A stretch of DNA of 64,000 bases from Vitrella brassicaformis (taxonomy: Eukaryota; Sar; Vitrellaceae): positions 62,001 through 126,000 of the forward strand of contig CDMY01000104.1 of NCBI GenBank assembly GCA_001179505.1, read 5' to 3'. Shown here one piece after another: positions 33,901 through 46,200 of the stretch. A program made the translations under genes and the position numbers. Numbering within the stretch: the first letter of the stretch is position 1; every line of letters starts with the position of its first letter. A model generated the notes under the pieces. It saw nothing but the letters and a program-made list of their open reading frames with translations. It did not search any database and was not told the DNA's origin.

Positions 33901-36584
33901 ATGAAGGTTCTCGCCGTCTGCGTTCTTATCGTAGCGGCTGCTATCATCGCGTGGGCAGGCCGATACGATCTGCGGGAGCGGCGACTCAAGCCCAAGCCAT
34001 ACGATGGCTCTATCCCCCACGCCGACCATGCGACCGGTCCACAGGAGGAAACTGCAATGAACATAGACAGCACCGGCCCCCACCCGCCCCCCCTCGACCC
34101 ACCTATCGACGACAAGCCGCCTCATTATGGGTCACGGCATCGCATGGGCTCTCATCCCTACCGTCTGGCCTCCCCGCACCGCCATCTCCTCAGTCAAAGG
34201 CCGCACCAGCAGCAGAGGAGCATGTGGATGAGGACATGCCACCCCCCTGCGATTCGGCGGACGGTGAGGCTGACCAGGAGCTCCCGGCCGTCCCACATGA
34301 GCCACCAGCCGTCCAGCCAGGAGGCTCAGGTGCCCCCCAACTCGGTCAAGTTGCTGCTGCCTCGGCCGCAGAAAGAGACTCAGCCGACTCGCCCACAAAG
34401 AAAGCCCACTACCTAGTCGGCAGGGATTGAAAACGTCGCCGGCTGCCCGACTGGTGGTATGATGAGGGTGAAGGCGACATTGAGGCGGACGGCGACGTCG
34501 CTGGGGGAGGCTACGTCCCCCCAGTGCCAGTACCAGCCCCAGCGGACCGAGACAAGGTTCGCTTCCGGCTCACAGTTGAGTACCATCTCACCGTCGTCGT
34601 CCGCACGGGCGGGCAGCCCATGATGTCGTCAGTCGAGTTTCAAGCGTTTTGGGTGGTGTTCGTGAAGAACATTGAGGAAGGGGCGGGTTGGAACATAGAG
34701 GAGCTCTTCCGGCAGCACCTGGAAAGCCATCCACATGCAGCGGCCCTGAAGTAAGACCCATCGTCAGTACCTCACTCAATAAGAGAGACGCCTCTCCTGT
34801 CTGTCATCAGGCAGAGGCAGGGCGCATGTGGTCAATACGAGTGGATGGTGGAGCTCAGGCTGCCGCACAAGGTGATCATGTACTACTTTGGCGAGTTCTG
34901 CCGCAATCGCGACCCTGGCAGCAGGAGGTATAGGCAATCGATTCACATAGCCCCTCTCGTCGGGTGTGCATCCACTGCAGGTTTCTATACTATCCTGAGG
35001 GTGTGGCCGCCCTACAGGATGCATGGACGCGCGGTGACCTGTCCAAGCCTGATTATATCTGGAAGGACGCTGCCCGTCTCGTCCTGTTTTTTGGGGCGGT
35101 CGACGTATACATCGGCTTGCACGCGACCTTCCCAGACCAGCACGGTGACAGGCAGGCAGCGGCCGACAGGGCGTTGAACCTTGAAGGCACCAAGCATTAC
35201 GAGGTATCCTCAAAGAGGCCACTACAGTCCACATGTGAATCAGAGGGTGTATCTCATTGTCAGGTCTGCCACGGCCATCGATACGTGAGGAGCGATGAGC
35301 TCGCGACGGCCGCAGGGGAGAGACTTGAGTGCCACCGCACGCCGTCAGTCACTACTGGTGAGAAGGTCCCTCAGCCGCTGACCTCTCTGTCATGTGACTC
35401 GCGTCTGGTGTGTAGGTGGTTTTAGGAAGAATATGTCGGTTGGGGGGGTCCAGAGAATGCACAAGAAGCTGCCAGGCTGGTTGAAGAGCGTCCAGCGTGA
35501 CATCCCCCATATCCGCCACCGTGGGCGTGCGTACTCACTCTTCAAGGACAAGGACGTCTTGTCGGCACGAGAACCCGACAGCCGGCAGTCTCTACAAGAG
35601 ATGCGCCGCGAAACCGAAGAGAGAAACGCGGGAAGCGAGACTTTCATTCACGTGCCCATGTGGTGTGCTGGGAGTAGTTTTATGGTGGGGCAAGGTGGTG
35701 GCGACTGTTGGTCACAAAGCAGTCTAACCCCGCATTCGTCGAGCGGGTTCGCCTGCTTGGCCCTGGCTTTTTCTTCGAGGAGACCCACCAGGTGGATCAG
35801 ACAAGGCTAGTGAACCCACTCACCCATGCATTGGTGGCTGTTCGCATGTTTGTGTGTCAGTCTGTTTCGTTCAAGACCGTGCAGCACAACTTTGCCGCCG
35901 CTGGCCGCCACGTGTATCCGCACCATACGCGCTCCGCGACGGGACTCCAGCTAAAAATCGGGGTGTCCATCCTCCAGCATGGGGAGGAAGCCCCTGCCGT
36001 ATGCAAGGCATGGCAGGAGGAGATGGTCGGATTGGACTGGATAGCGCCGGACGAGGAGCGGCTGCTGAACATAGGTGGAGGGCGTGTGCATAGCGTCGAG
36101 GGTGCGAACTACAAACACGTCTCCCACTCAACACAGTACCTGCCAAAAAACCACGAACACACCTGGACGCCATCAAGTTACGATGGAAATGCTTTTGTTC
36201 AGACACGGGGAGGAGTTCTTACAGGTCCGCCTGTGCGCGTTGACCAAGGTGCAGGTCACCGACGCACAGATAAAGAAGGTCAGGGTGCCCTGTGGGATGC
36301 CAGACCAGGCGGGCAAGGCATACATCAGATGTCCGGCCGAGAATAGGGAGGCAATGCTAAAGGCCCTGTATGATCTGGGTGAGCTAGACGAAGGGAGACA
36401 CACGAGGCAAGACAACACATGCTTGGTGTCTCTCTTTGCAGGGATCATGTGTGACCCAGAGTGCGACAGTCCAGTGGTTAAGCTCCACGAGCGGTGTCTC
36501 GTGTGGCCCGTGAACGAGGACGCGTGTACAGAGTCCAGAGGGTTCGTGCGGGAGTGGGGGAACCCTCCCCTGGTTCACGAATGA
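33901..36584 (+). CDS. Unrecognised protein, apparently secreted, with an in-frame TGA
   Basis: Exons from about 34620 on are firm: ending 34750, then 34811-34927, 34981-35203, 35264-35357, a start at 35416, 35723-35809, 35861-36074, 36178-36378 and 36442-36584, all in phase. Upstream, ATG 33901 opens a clear signal peptide (MKVLAVCVLIVAAAIIAWAG) in another frame; a phase-1 donor (ACCG|GTCC) to the acceptor at 34210 would link it to an acidic Pro/Ala stretch (AAEEHVDEDMPPPCDS). That frame then meets TGA at 34428-34430 before resuming with coding character (RRRLPDWWYDEGEGD). I could not find a convincing intron removing the TGA. The exon beginning at 35416 has two candidate ends. No domain is recognised; the C-terminus has paired Cys (GIMCDPECDS). 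It could be a broken gene, a sequencing error or an unrecognised intron. Confidence 0.6.
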
Positions 36585-36809
36585 CTCTGTGTGGTCATTT
36601 AGACATACGATTTGTGGCATCGGACTATGCAAACAACCATGTAGCACAGCTAGACAGAAAGCTTGAATGCGCCGCTTCAGGAAGCCGTAGTTGATCAGAT
36701 ACTTGCCATAGCGATAGGTCACGCGAATCGCAGCCAAGTCAGTGCCGACAGGCAGCATGTCCACCAACACCTCCTTGAGAAGGGCATCCGGAAGGCTTGA
36801 GAGGGACAT
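36384..36809 (-). CDS. F-box-like N-terminal fragment, doubtful gene
   Basis: From ATG 36809 the frame reads SLSSLPDALLKEVLVDMLP, then LAAIRVTYRYGKYLI. The spacing and leucines match the start of an F-box (LPxxLLxEI...L), an adaptor motif of SCF ubiquitin ligases. After about 65 residues the frame runs into sequence antisense to the last exon of the + gene ending at 36584, where it is probably not coding. A GTATGT near 36610 could be a donor. It may be the first exon of a small gene or a relic. Confidence 0.35.
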   Translation of the reverse strand: MSLSSLPDALLKEVLVDMLPVGTDLAAIRVTYRYGKYLINYGFLKRRIQAFCLAVLHGCLHSPMPQIVCLNDHTESFVNQGRVPPLPHEPSGLCTRVLVHGPHETPLVELNHWTVALWVTHDPCKERHQACVVLPRVSPFV

Positions 36810-37153
36810 GGAGCCTCCAGCGAAGCAGCCGGGCTGCGACGGATGGCAGCCAGCGGGCTGTGGATGATGCCCTGGCTCTCATCAGGGCGGGTCCGTCTCA
36901 GCTCGCATGGGGCGGGGGCCTTCTCCCTTCGGTCACGACGGGAATGATTCAGGAATATGTGCCTTCTCATCGCGGCCCCCCGAGGCATTGGTAGGAGGTG
37001 CGTGTTTTGCCAATTCACAGTCTGAGACCGTTTCGGATTATTCAGGTGAGAGAAAGAGGGAGCCAAAAGATGAATGCCAATGGATGAATACACAGCGAAT
37101 CCATCATATTTGCCCATTGATACGTACACAGCCTCTTCTGTGGGCAGATAAGG

Positions 37154-37230
37154 ATGCCCCGCTGGTGGAGATCAGCTGATCTTGCCGCCTTCTGCCTTAT
37201 TTTGGTTCTTGCAATCAGCTGTGCGCGAGG
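37154..37230 (+). other. Signal peptide exon of the giant receptor
   Basis: Exon 1 encodes MPRWWRSADLAAFCLILVLA then ISCAR, with a basic N-terminus, a hydrophobic core and a small-residue cleavage region. It ends at a GTAGGT donor and the next exon starts at about 37293 with GFEWTPALIDECL. Confidence 0.75.
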
Positions 37231-40200
37231 GTAGGTTCATCAGTCACACAACACGATAGTGAACTCATGGGTCTGCGTCCACCATGTGTTCAGGTTTGAA
37301 TGGACTCCTGCTCTGATCGATGAGTGTTTGGCCGATGTCAGTGTGACGAGGACAACTTGTGCTGGGCTGACTCTGGGCAGTGGCGAGAAGGTGCTAAGGG
37401 ATTACACGCGGCGACGGCGGGAACAAATATGTATGTATACGTCGTTTGTCTGCGCTTTTCAGGTGACGTTTGATCCGACTTGTGAGATAGGCATCTCAGG
37501 TCTGATGCATAGATGCGGCTGTGTTCATACGTACATCCATCCGCCATCTGTTTGTGCCTGTGCAGGGTGTAACGTCCAGGGCAATCTATGCTGTCGAGTG
37601 AGCAGTGCACATGCACACTGACAGGCATGCATGGACGTGATTTCATATGCAGTATTGTGGTTTTGGCGAATATGCGGACACCAGCTGCTTGGAAGAGGTG
37701 CAGCCCCACTGCAACGCAAGTACGTATACACACAGCCAGACACACACGAAGGAGCACACGTGTACATACGATATGTCCAGGCTGCTATCAGTACGATTTC
37801 GCGTACACATACGCCAGCGACGCGTCGAGTCCCAGAAAGCTGGCATCATTCTTTCTCACGTCTGTCGGCCAGCCGATGGCACCCGCACTCGCAGCCTGCC
37901 AGCAATACTGTAGGCACGCAAACACACATACGTATGTACATACCTCACGATACATGCATACATAGGCGCATACATACATCGACAGATGGATGGCTGTGAC
38001 AGGTGTGGACAATTCCCCTTGCACGCACTTCACGCTCTCAACATTCAGCGGGCAGGCCGAGTGCAAAATCTTTGAGGTGGCTGCCGAAAACTTTTCATAC
38101 AGACACGTACACACCTGCTGGTGATCGATTATTGTATGTAGATATATCCCGGCGACTCTGTCTCACGGGCGAGCGAGGCAGGGGCTATCAGCGGGCGGGC
38201 CGGATGCACGGCGATCGAGCAGGCGTCCACCAGCGAGCCGTGTCTCCCCTATTGCCACACACAGACACTGATCGCTCCTGACTACTCGTACAACGATGCA
38301 CAGGTACACACACTTATGCATGTATTGTTCAGACATCCGGCCGGCTGTGTGCGTGAGTGATCAGAACGTGGTGGTCGAGTCGATTCTGCTCTATCCTCAA
38401 TCGGCGATGGGTTGCTTTGCTTTGTGCTACCTACACAACGACTGTCAGTACATGAACTTCATACACGGTGAGCGAAAAACCACCAACGAGGCGGACAGAA
38501 GACAGACTTCTCGCTTCAGAGACGCGGGAGTGTCACCTATTGAAGAAGCAGACAGGCGTGTCGGTGACACTTGGAGAGGCCAAGGGCAGCATCGCCGGCT
38601 GCCTGAGCATCTGGTGCAGACGTAAGCATGCATACAACACATATATGCGTTGTGGTGGTTCCGTAAATGTGGGATTCATTCACCAGCGCTGATAAACAAA
38701 CATCGTGGCGGGACCGATATCGACGCATCATCTTGGCGGCCGTTAGTCAATATGGTCGTCAACAGCAACGCCCTGCCTGAGTCAGCTAGCATCATAAAAG
38801 CAGAATACGCAAAGACTATTTCCCTGATGTCTCCTCTTTCCTCTCAGGTTCTCTCTCTTTCCCAATCACTCCTTCGGCGCGCCAATTTCAGAGGCGACAA
38901 GCACCGCAAATGTAGACCCAAAGACAAGAATGTGCTCACATGTAGACCTCAAGAGAACACTCACTCACATGTCTCTGTATATGCGTAGATGGTGACGGGT
39001 GCTTCGGAGACGTTCTGGCAAGGTTCCTCGGTCGACGGCTCATCAGACTACTTCACGATCACCTTCAGCCAAAGCAGATACATTAGTGTGTATGGGAGGG
39101 AAAGGGGGGCATAGCAATTCCCACAACGCATTTGCATGTGACATGTCAGGTGGCATCGAGCTGGGTTTCGACAAGTACGGCAAGGACATCATGCAGCCGT
39201 ATCTGCTGGCAGAGGACAGGACACCGCGCGTGATCAGAGTCGAGTACAGCGACGAGCTGAACGCGATGCAGGAGATAGTCAACGTGCAGCACAACGACCA
39301 GGTGACGACACAAAGATACGTTGTTGTGCATATACATGCGAAGGACATGTGCTGTGCATGTGTACAGGTCACCTTGCGTGTGCGGTTCCCATACGTGTTG
39401 ACCACAAAACTCACTGTCTACCTGGAAGACACCCACGGCGGCCTCCCTGTGCAAGTATACTCCATTCGCGTGATGGGGTCGCACAAGGGTGAGCATGGCT
39501 TGATCTCTGCCACGCCCCATCCATGGGTTGCTTGATGTATGTACATTTTTTGGGTGTATGTAGTGTTCTTCCTGACAAGGCAGAATGGCGACTGCAGTGG
39601 CGATCGGACGCCCCTTGGCACGGGGATGTCTGCTGACCAGTGCAGAGACAGGTATTCACCCAACACGCCAAAGTGACGCAGGGACACACATCTATGTCTC
39701 TGCGTCTTGTGTAGCTGCGCCGCCTCTCCGCTGTGCTTTTGTGCCGTCACTGACGAATCTTCCGGACCAGCAGGCAAGTGTTGATATTATGTCACATGTC
39801 CAGCTCAAGCGTTTATGCGAACCCTCTCTTCTCTTTTGCCAGGCGACTGTGTAGCCACGAGGGGCACAGGCGTGACTACACGGACCAGCTTCGTCTCGCA
39901 GATCAAACAAATCCCGTGTAGGCCACGTGTGTATGAAGTATAACACATTGAATGCGATGTGTGTCCATATGTTATAGTCGAGGCCGCGATGAGTATCGAC
40001 ATGGTGACGGTTAGTGGCCAGCGCGCGTTGGTGACGGGAGATCAGAGCACTCACTCGTCGGTCTTCGTGTACGCGGCCACATATGACCAGCACAGCTGTC
40101 CCACGTTGGGGCCAGGTAAGCGACCAGAGACAGTGCGTCAATGCACGTCTATGTATTTTCGTAGAGGCAAATGCAACATCTCCTGGGACGGGCCAAACGG

Positions 40201-43200
40201 TCGAAGTCGAGACGGCCACCCACTATGGCACCCACACGGGTGTGTTCACAGACACTCTAGAGAGCTTCCATGCATATCATATGTGCTTTTCTGGTTTGTC
40301 TGTAGCGTATGTCAGCTGTCCTGACCGAAAGATGGCCTTTGCGCGGTGCCTGATGACCGCCGATGTGAGCCAGGCTGCCTGCGAGGCCCTGGGGTGCTGT
40401 TGGGACCAGGAGTACTCAGAATGCTATTCTGTCGACCCGAGTGAGTGAGCGATTGGTCTCATGAGCGCACATGGCATGATATGCGTGTGGGCGAGCATGC
40501 AGCATGGGACGTGAGTGGTCAGTATGTCGAGTCACTTTCGACCTCCCCACAGCCGATCGCGACGCTCGCGTACGACGAGGCAACCATGGTGCGACAACGA
40601 GGAAAGGAGGGAGGCACGTGATTGTCCGTCAATATATGCACCTACTCCAGACATTCATGTACACACTGGATGCTACTACAGCAACACTTGTGCCTAGGGG
40701 CATTGTGGTGAGCCAAGACAAACCACCAGACACACATAGGCGATTTCCATGTGTCTTGATGGTCTGCAGGTTTCCGACCAGCCATCAGCCGGAGAGGGAG
40801 ACGACGGATGCGCCTATATTTTGATGGAATTCGCATCCGGGGATTTCCTCAAGTGTGCACGCACACAAACACGGAGGGACACGCGAATCTGCATATACAC
40901 GCACACGATGCACACGGACTGCAATCCTATCAGGGTCTACCAAGGCGGTTTTGTCATCGTCCCAGCAAATGCCCACTTCACACGCATCAGTGGCACAAGT
41001 GGGTGAATCAGACACACACACACACACACACACATCCACCGCTCCCATTGCATCTGCAGGTACGGCCACGCACGTCGAGATGGGCCGTGAGGAAAGGGTC
41101 TACGAGTCGAGTGACGAAGACATCACTGTCACGCAGACCTTCACCGAGCCGATCGTTCTCCTGGGAATCCATTTTTCACAAGTACACAGCAGAAAATGAC
41201 ACAGGCGAGGGATTTCTCGTGTGTGTCAGATCTCAGGTAGCAACCTTGGTGCGGCGAGGCCGAGAGTAAAGCGAATCACCGGCAGCAAAGACGCCGGCTG
41301 GTCGCTCTCTGTGGGGCAAGAGCAGCCCGCGTGTGCGGCGACTCCTCATACGGGACACACGGGATTCGACTGGGCTGTTGTCGAGAAGGGCATCTATCTC
41401 ACGCCGAGCCCGATGAGGCCGAAGCTCGATATGGCAATCGTAAGTGGACCGCTTCTCTGTCTCTGACTGCATGTGCCTCTCACGTCTCGTGTGAGACAGG
41501 TTGGAACCGTCGTGTTCCCTGCTGACTTCACGGTGGGTGGCGAGACCATCACTTACGCGACGGATGGATGGCAGCGCGTCACTTTCGAGCGGCCCTTCCC
41601 AGTCACCAGCAGGGTGGTGGTAATCGCAACACCGCAGCCCTACACATCCAGCCACAGGTTCCTGCTGGCACGTGTGCGCGACGTGACTCCATTCGGCTTC
41701 CTGATCGCACTGCAAGACGAGCGTACGTGACCAAACCTACACATGCCTGTGTCATTGGGCTCGTGAATGTGTCTATATGCGTGTGTCGTGCAGAGGACGG
41801 TGTGTTGGGATCGCCCTTGGAAGACATCACCGTCGGCTATATCGCGATCGAGCGCCAGGGGCCAGCGTATGTTCCCACAGAGACTCGGCCATAAACAAAC
41901 AGACCGATACAGACATGTGTGTTTGTGTGTCAGTCTAGCGTCGAGCATCTGGGAGGCGGGGTTCAAAGAGGACAGGCCGCTCGATTCGCCTAGCGGAACG
42001 ACCGACATCATCATCGATTTCGAACAGCCCTTCGACAACACGAACGTCTTCCGCTTCGTGCAGGTAACTCATGATAAATTAACTCATTCCAGATATGTAT
42101 CTGTCTCCATCTATACGTGTACGTACGGGTGTGTTTCAATCAAGTACACCTCCTTCTTTGCCAACGCTTCAAAGTCGCTTAAGGAAAAAGGCTTCACCGC
42201 CAGCCAACTGGAAGCGTATGCAACAAATGCACACGGACGTTGACTGACACATCCCTCCTTGTGTGTCAGTGAAGATGACAACAATCACGAGTGCTTCCAC
42301 CTGTGGGCGTCCGACCAACCCAACGGCCTGCTGACCAACTCACTCCTCGAGCACACGCACTGGCTGGCTGTGCAAAGCCGTAAGCTAATGGGGCCTCCAT
42401 GGCTCCCCCATTCTATTTTTCACTGGTATCCCTGTCGCATGCAGCGAGCGACCCAACGCAGGGTCGATCAGCCTTCGTCATGCACTCGGTGCTTTCGCGG
42501 CACTCGAGGACTCTTGTCAACGGTCTCGCGTCGGTTGCACTGACCGAAAAGCGGGCGCCAGGAAAGACCATGGCGAGAGTCAAGAACGGCCAGACAATGC
42601 AGACGGTCCACTGGCACGCCGGTAAGCCGACGGAATTGGCTCTCCCTCTCTGTGAGACATATGTGTGTTTGCTCGATTGTACAGAGAAAGCTCCTCCCCA
42701 AGGCATCTCGATCGAAGTGGCCAAGTCCATCATTCCCCCCGAGTTCACAAAGGTCTACGTCCACTTTACTGACACATATGGCAACGTCGTCGAGAACGTG
42801 AGGAGGAGCACAGGTCATGTGAACACACATTAAACAGTCTGTCTGTATTTGCGCACATATGTGTGTTTGGGGAAGGGTCCAAGCGGCTGCACCAACTGCT
42901 CGGCCACTGTGACATTCTCGCACCAGGCATGTGTGCGCTTTCGCAACACGCCCTACTGGGTCGGCGACCACGTGCCAATCGAAAAGGTAAAATACGAATG
43001 CATGGATGGGTATGGATCGATCGACATACGTGTATGCGAATGAATGGGCAGGGCATTGGCCACTTTGAGATCGGGTTCGATGAGGCGGGCTGCGGCGGGG
43101 TGTATTGGGAAGGAGTGCAAATCACCGTCGCACATGATACGCTCCAGGCGACCAAGACGGTCGTCTTTGCAAGTGAGTACACGTGAGTACACGTGGGTCC

Positions 43201-46200
43201 TACATGAAAGCGACATTTGGTCTGTGTGAATGTGCACAGGCCGTGTCCTGTACGTGGAGTCACTGTCTGTCCCGGTTCCGCATGCGGGCCAGACCGTCAC
43301 GGCACGCATACATGGCGCCACCTACTCGGATCTCGGACTCACTAACGAGGCCGGCGTCAGCGGTCGGCGATTGGAAAAGCATGAGGATCAAAAGACGTCT
43401 GTACACGTGTCATATACAGGCACATACTTCGTGTTGCTGAGTGGCGAGGGCGGAAATTATTTCGACAACTGGGCCGTGAATGAGACTGAGACGACAATTG
43501 CGATGACCGATGGTGCGCCTGCGTTCGATGTAGACTGTATACACACATGGGTCTACGTATGTATGCAGGTTACGGTGATGTATCCATCACATTGAGACAG
43601 AGCGGCATGCTGACCATCACGCCGAAGGATGGCCAAGGCGGGACGACCACCATCCAAAAGAAGACGAAAGGTACATATGCAGGTTCATTGTTTCCCACTT
43701 ATCCACATACATACATGATGTGTGCACGAGTGTGCAGGTGGAACCCAGATACTGATGATCCCCACCGCCAAAAGTGGCTACTACATGATGAGCAAATCGA
43801 TCTACGTGCTACCAGGTGCGTGTCTGTGTTGACGTAGACAGACGGAAGAATCTTTGCGGAGGAACTTACATTTTGCAGATGTTCCCACGAAAATAGTCAC
43901 GACCGCGCCGGCCATGGCGCCTGTCAACCAGCCGATACTAGTCACTCTGACGGCCAACGACGCATACGGTGAAAACATACGGACATAATCGACACAGCAC
44001 ATTTGTAGAATTTGTCTCACCACCTGTCAGGGGAGTTTTGCCCTGAGGTGTCTGGCAATCTCAACATCTACCTACGTACACACGAAAACAGGATATCAGC
44101 CACACTGTCCTTCCTGCCATCGCCTGCAATCGTCTCACAGAACATCGGTACACACGCGTGCACACGTACCCACGACTCTATGTTTCAGTGATTGCGTGTC
44201 TCCTTCAGCCGCGGGCACGGCGATAGTGGCCGTCACACACGGCAAGGCCATTATCTCTGTGCAAAGCACTGGAGCTGGGAGCAACGAGCTGCGACTTGGA
44301 ATGACCACCATGACCGACACCAACTGGGAGCTGGCCGGCCAGACGCCCACGTGGGTGGGACATGAGGGAGCGACAATCGTTATTGAAGGAGCCGTCGCCC
44401 TGACGGGAAGGATCGTGCTCAGCGTCATTCCATCAACTGTCACGGCTGGCCAGAACGTGTCGGTCACCCTGTCCTCACAAGACACAGGCGGCAGCCCGAA
44501 GGCAATCACTGCCACCGTGGAGCTCGTCTTTTCTCTTACCGACGGAGGGGCCATCGGACCAACGAGATCGGTGTCGTTCGCAAACCAGAATAGCGCTTCC
44601 ATCTCACAGCAGCTGACCACCAGCGGCCAATACAACGTTTCAATGGCCAACCCATCAGACGCGCACATCGACGTGACGGCGTCAACATTTGTCACGTGTG
44701 CTTATGGGCCGGTGACACAGCTGGGTCTGATCATCATGAACACCGTGTTGCCTGAGTACGATGTCGGCACGATGGTCCTCCTGCGCCTCGGTGGGTGATG
44801 GAAAATGTGGGAAGATGGTTCTGTAGAATACGCTTATATGGTTTTTCGGGACGATGGTTCTGTAGAGACGCAAGATGCGTTCAGCAACCATGTCCCAACG
44901 CGGCAAGACGATGTCTCCATCACATGCACAAGAAACGCCCAACAGGTGGGTGAGCTTTTGCATTCCTACAGAAGATCTCTTCTCTGTGTGTGTATTGCTG
45001 AGCAGGTGTTTGACGGCGATTGCGGTCGGTTCACGTATCTGCATGAGGGCTACGTGACGTTTCGGGTGACGTCGAATGCGGCCGGCTTGCTGGTCGTGTC
45101 CGCTTACTCGACTACGGCTCCCGGCCTCATTCAAGCCACTCTCGAAATGTCGTTTGGGCTGGGTAGGCGCACACGTCATATGTAGGCATGAATGGCCTTC
45201 TTGGTACTCTCCTTGACGCTCAGTGGTCTATGACAAGCCCTCCGTCACGCTGACGATCGACGATGGCAAAGCTATGACAAAGTAGTGACGACCAGAAAAT
45301 GTATACATGGACAGTTTCTTGTCACGAGAGGTGTCTTATTGCAGAGAGCTTTTCACGATTTTGACGGCAAGCTTCTCTGAAGGCCTTCAGGCGTCGTCAT
45401 TCACAGTCGACGACATTACTGTGTCCAACGCGACTGTGGATAGCCTGGTGGCGCTGGATGCAGCCGAAAGCCTATGGCGGATTGTCGTGACGCTGCAGCC
45501 GGATAGAAACGCCTCGTTCTTCATCGCTGCCGACGTTGTCGTTGGCGACCTATCCGGCTTGTCCAACGCCCCTTCCAACACCGTCTTCGTGGCAAACGAC
45601 CAGACACCACCCGTCGGCTCCGTCGCGATCGACGACACCGCTCCGTACATCCGATCGACGGACCTCTCGTCCACCAATGGGACAGTGCCCATTCTCATCA
45701 TCGCAAACGAGCCTATCGCCATCGACATCACGAAGCTCGCGACGCCTGGGCTGAGTATTGTCTCTCATTCCCCAAGGAGCGGGGAATACGCTACTGAGGG
45801 GTACGTACTGGTGCTGAAAGACAGTGTTGGGTCACTTGTGGTGGAGGTGCCGCCCGGTTTGGCGGCTGATCGGGCTGGGAACCTCAATGTGGAGACGTTC
45901 TCTATCACTGTGGCATATCGTAAGCCCAGGCCCTCAGCGGATAGCGTGTGTGAATGCATGTCTCGTGTACGCAGGCCCTCTGGACACCCGATCAACCGTC
46001 TCTGAGATCAAAATACCGGGCACGGCCACGCTAACTGCTGGCGTCGGCTCTCAACTCTCCCTGCTGGTCTTCGGCAGCCATTTCGATCATGCCCACGATC
46101 AACTCATCTACGGCTATCTGCCGCCAAGCGTGCAGGACCCGGAGTCACTCGATGCCGCTGCGTTTTGTCTCGCCCTTGCTGGCGGTGATCGGGTTACGTG

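Noticed and set aside
40280-40320. A 12-base intron before the trefoil (GTTTGTCTGTAG)
   Set aside because: Far too short to splice; the sequence reads through in frame.
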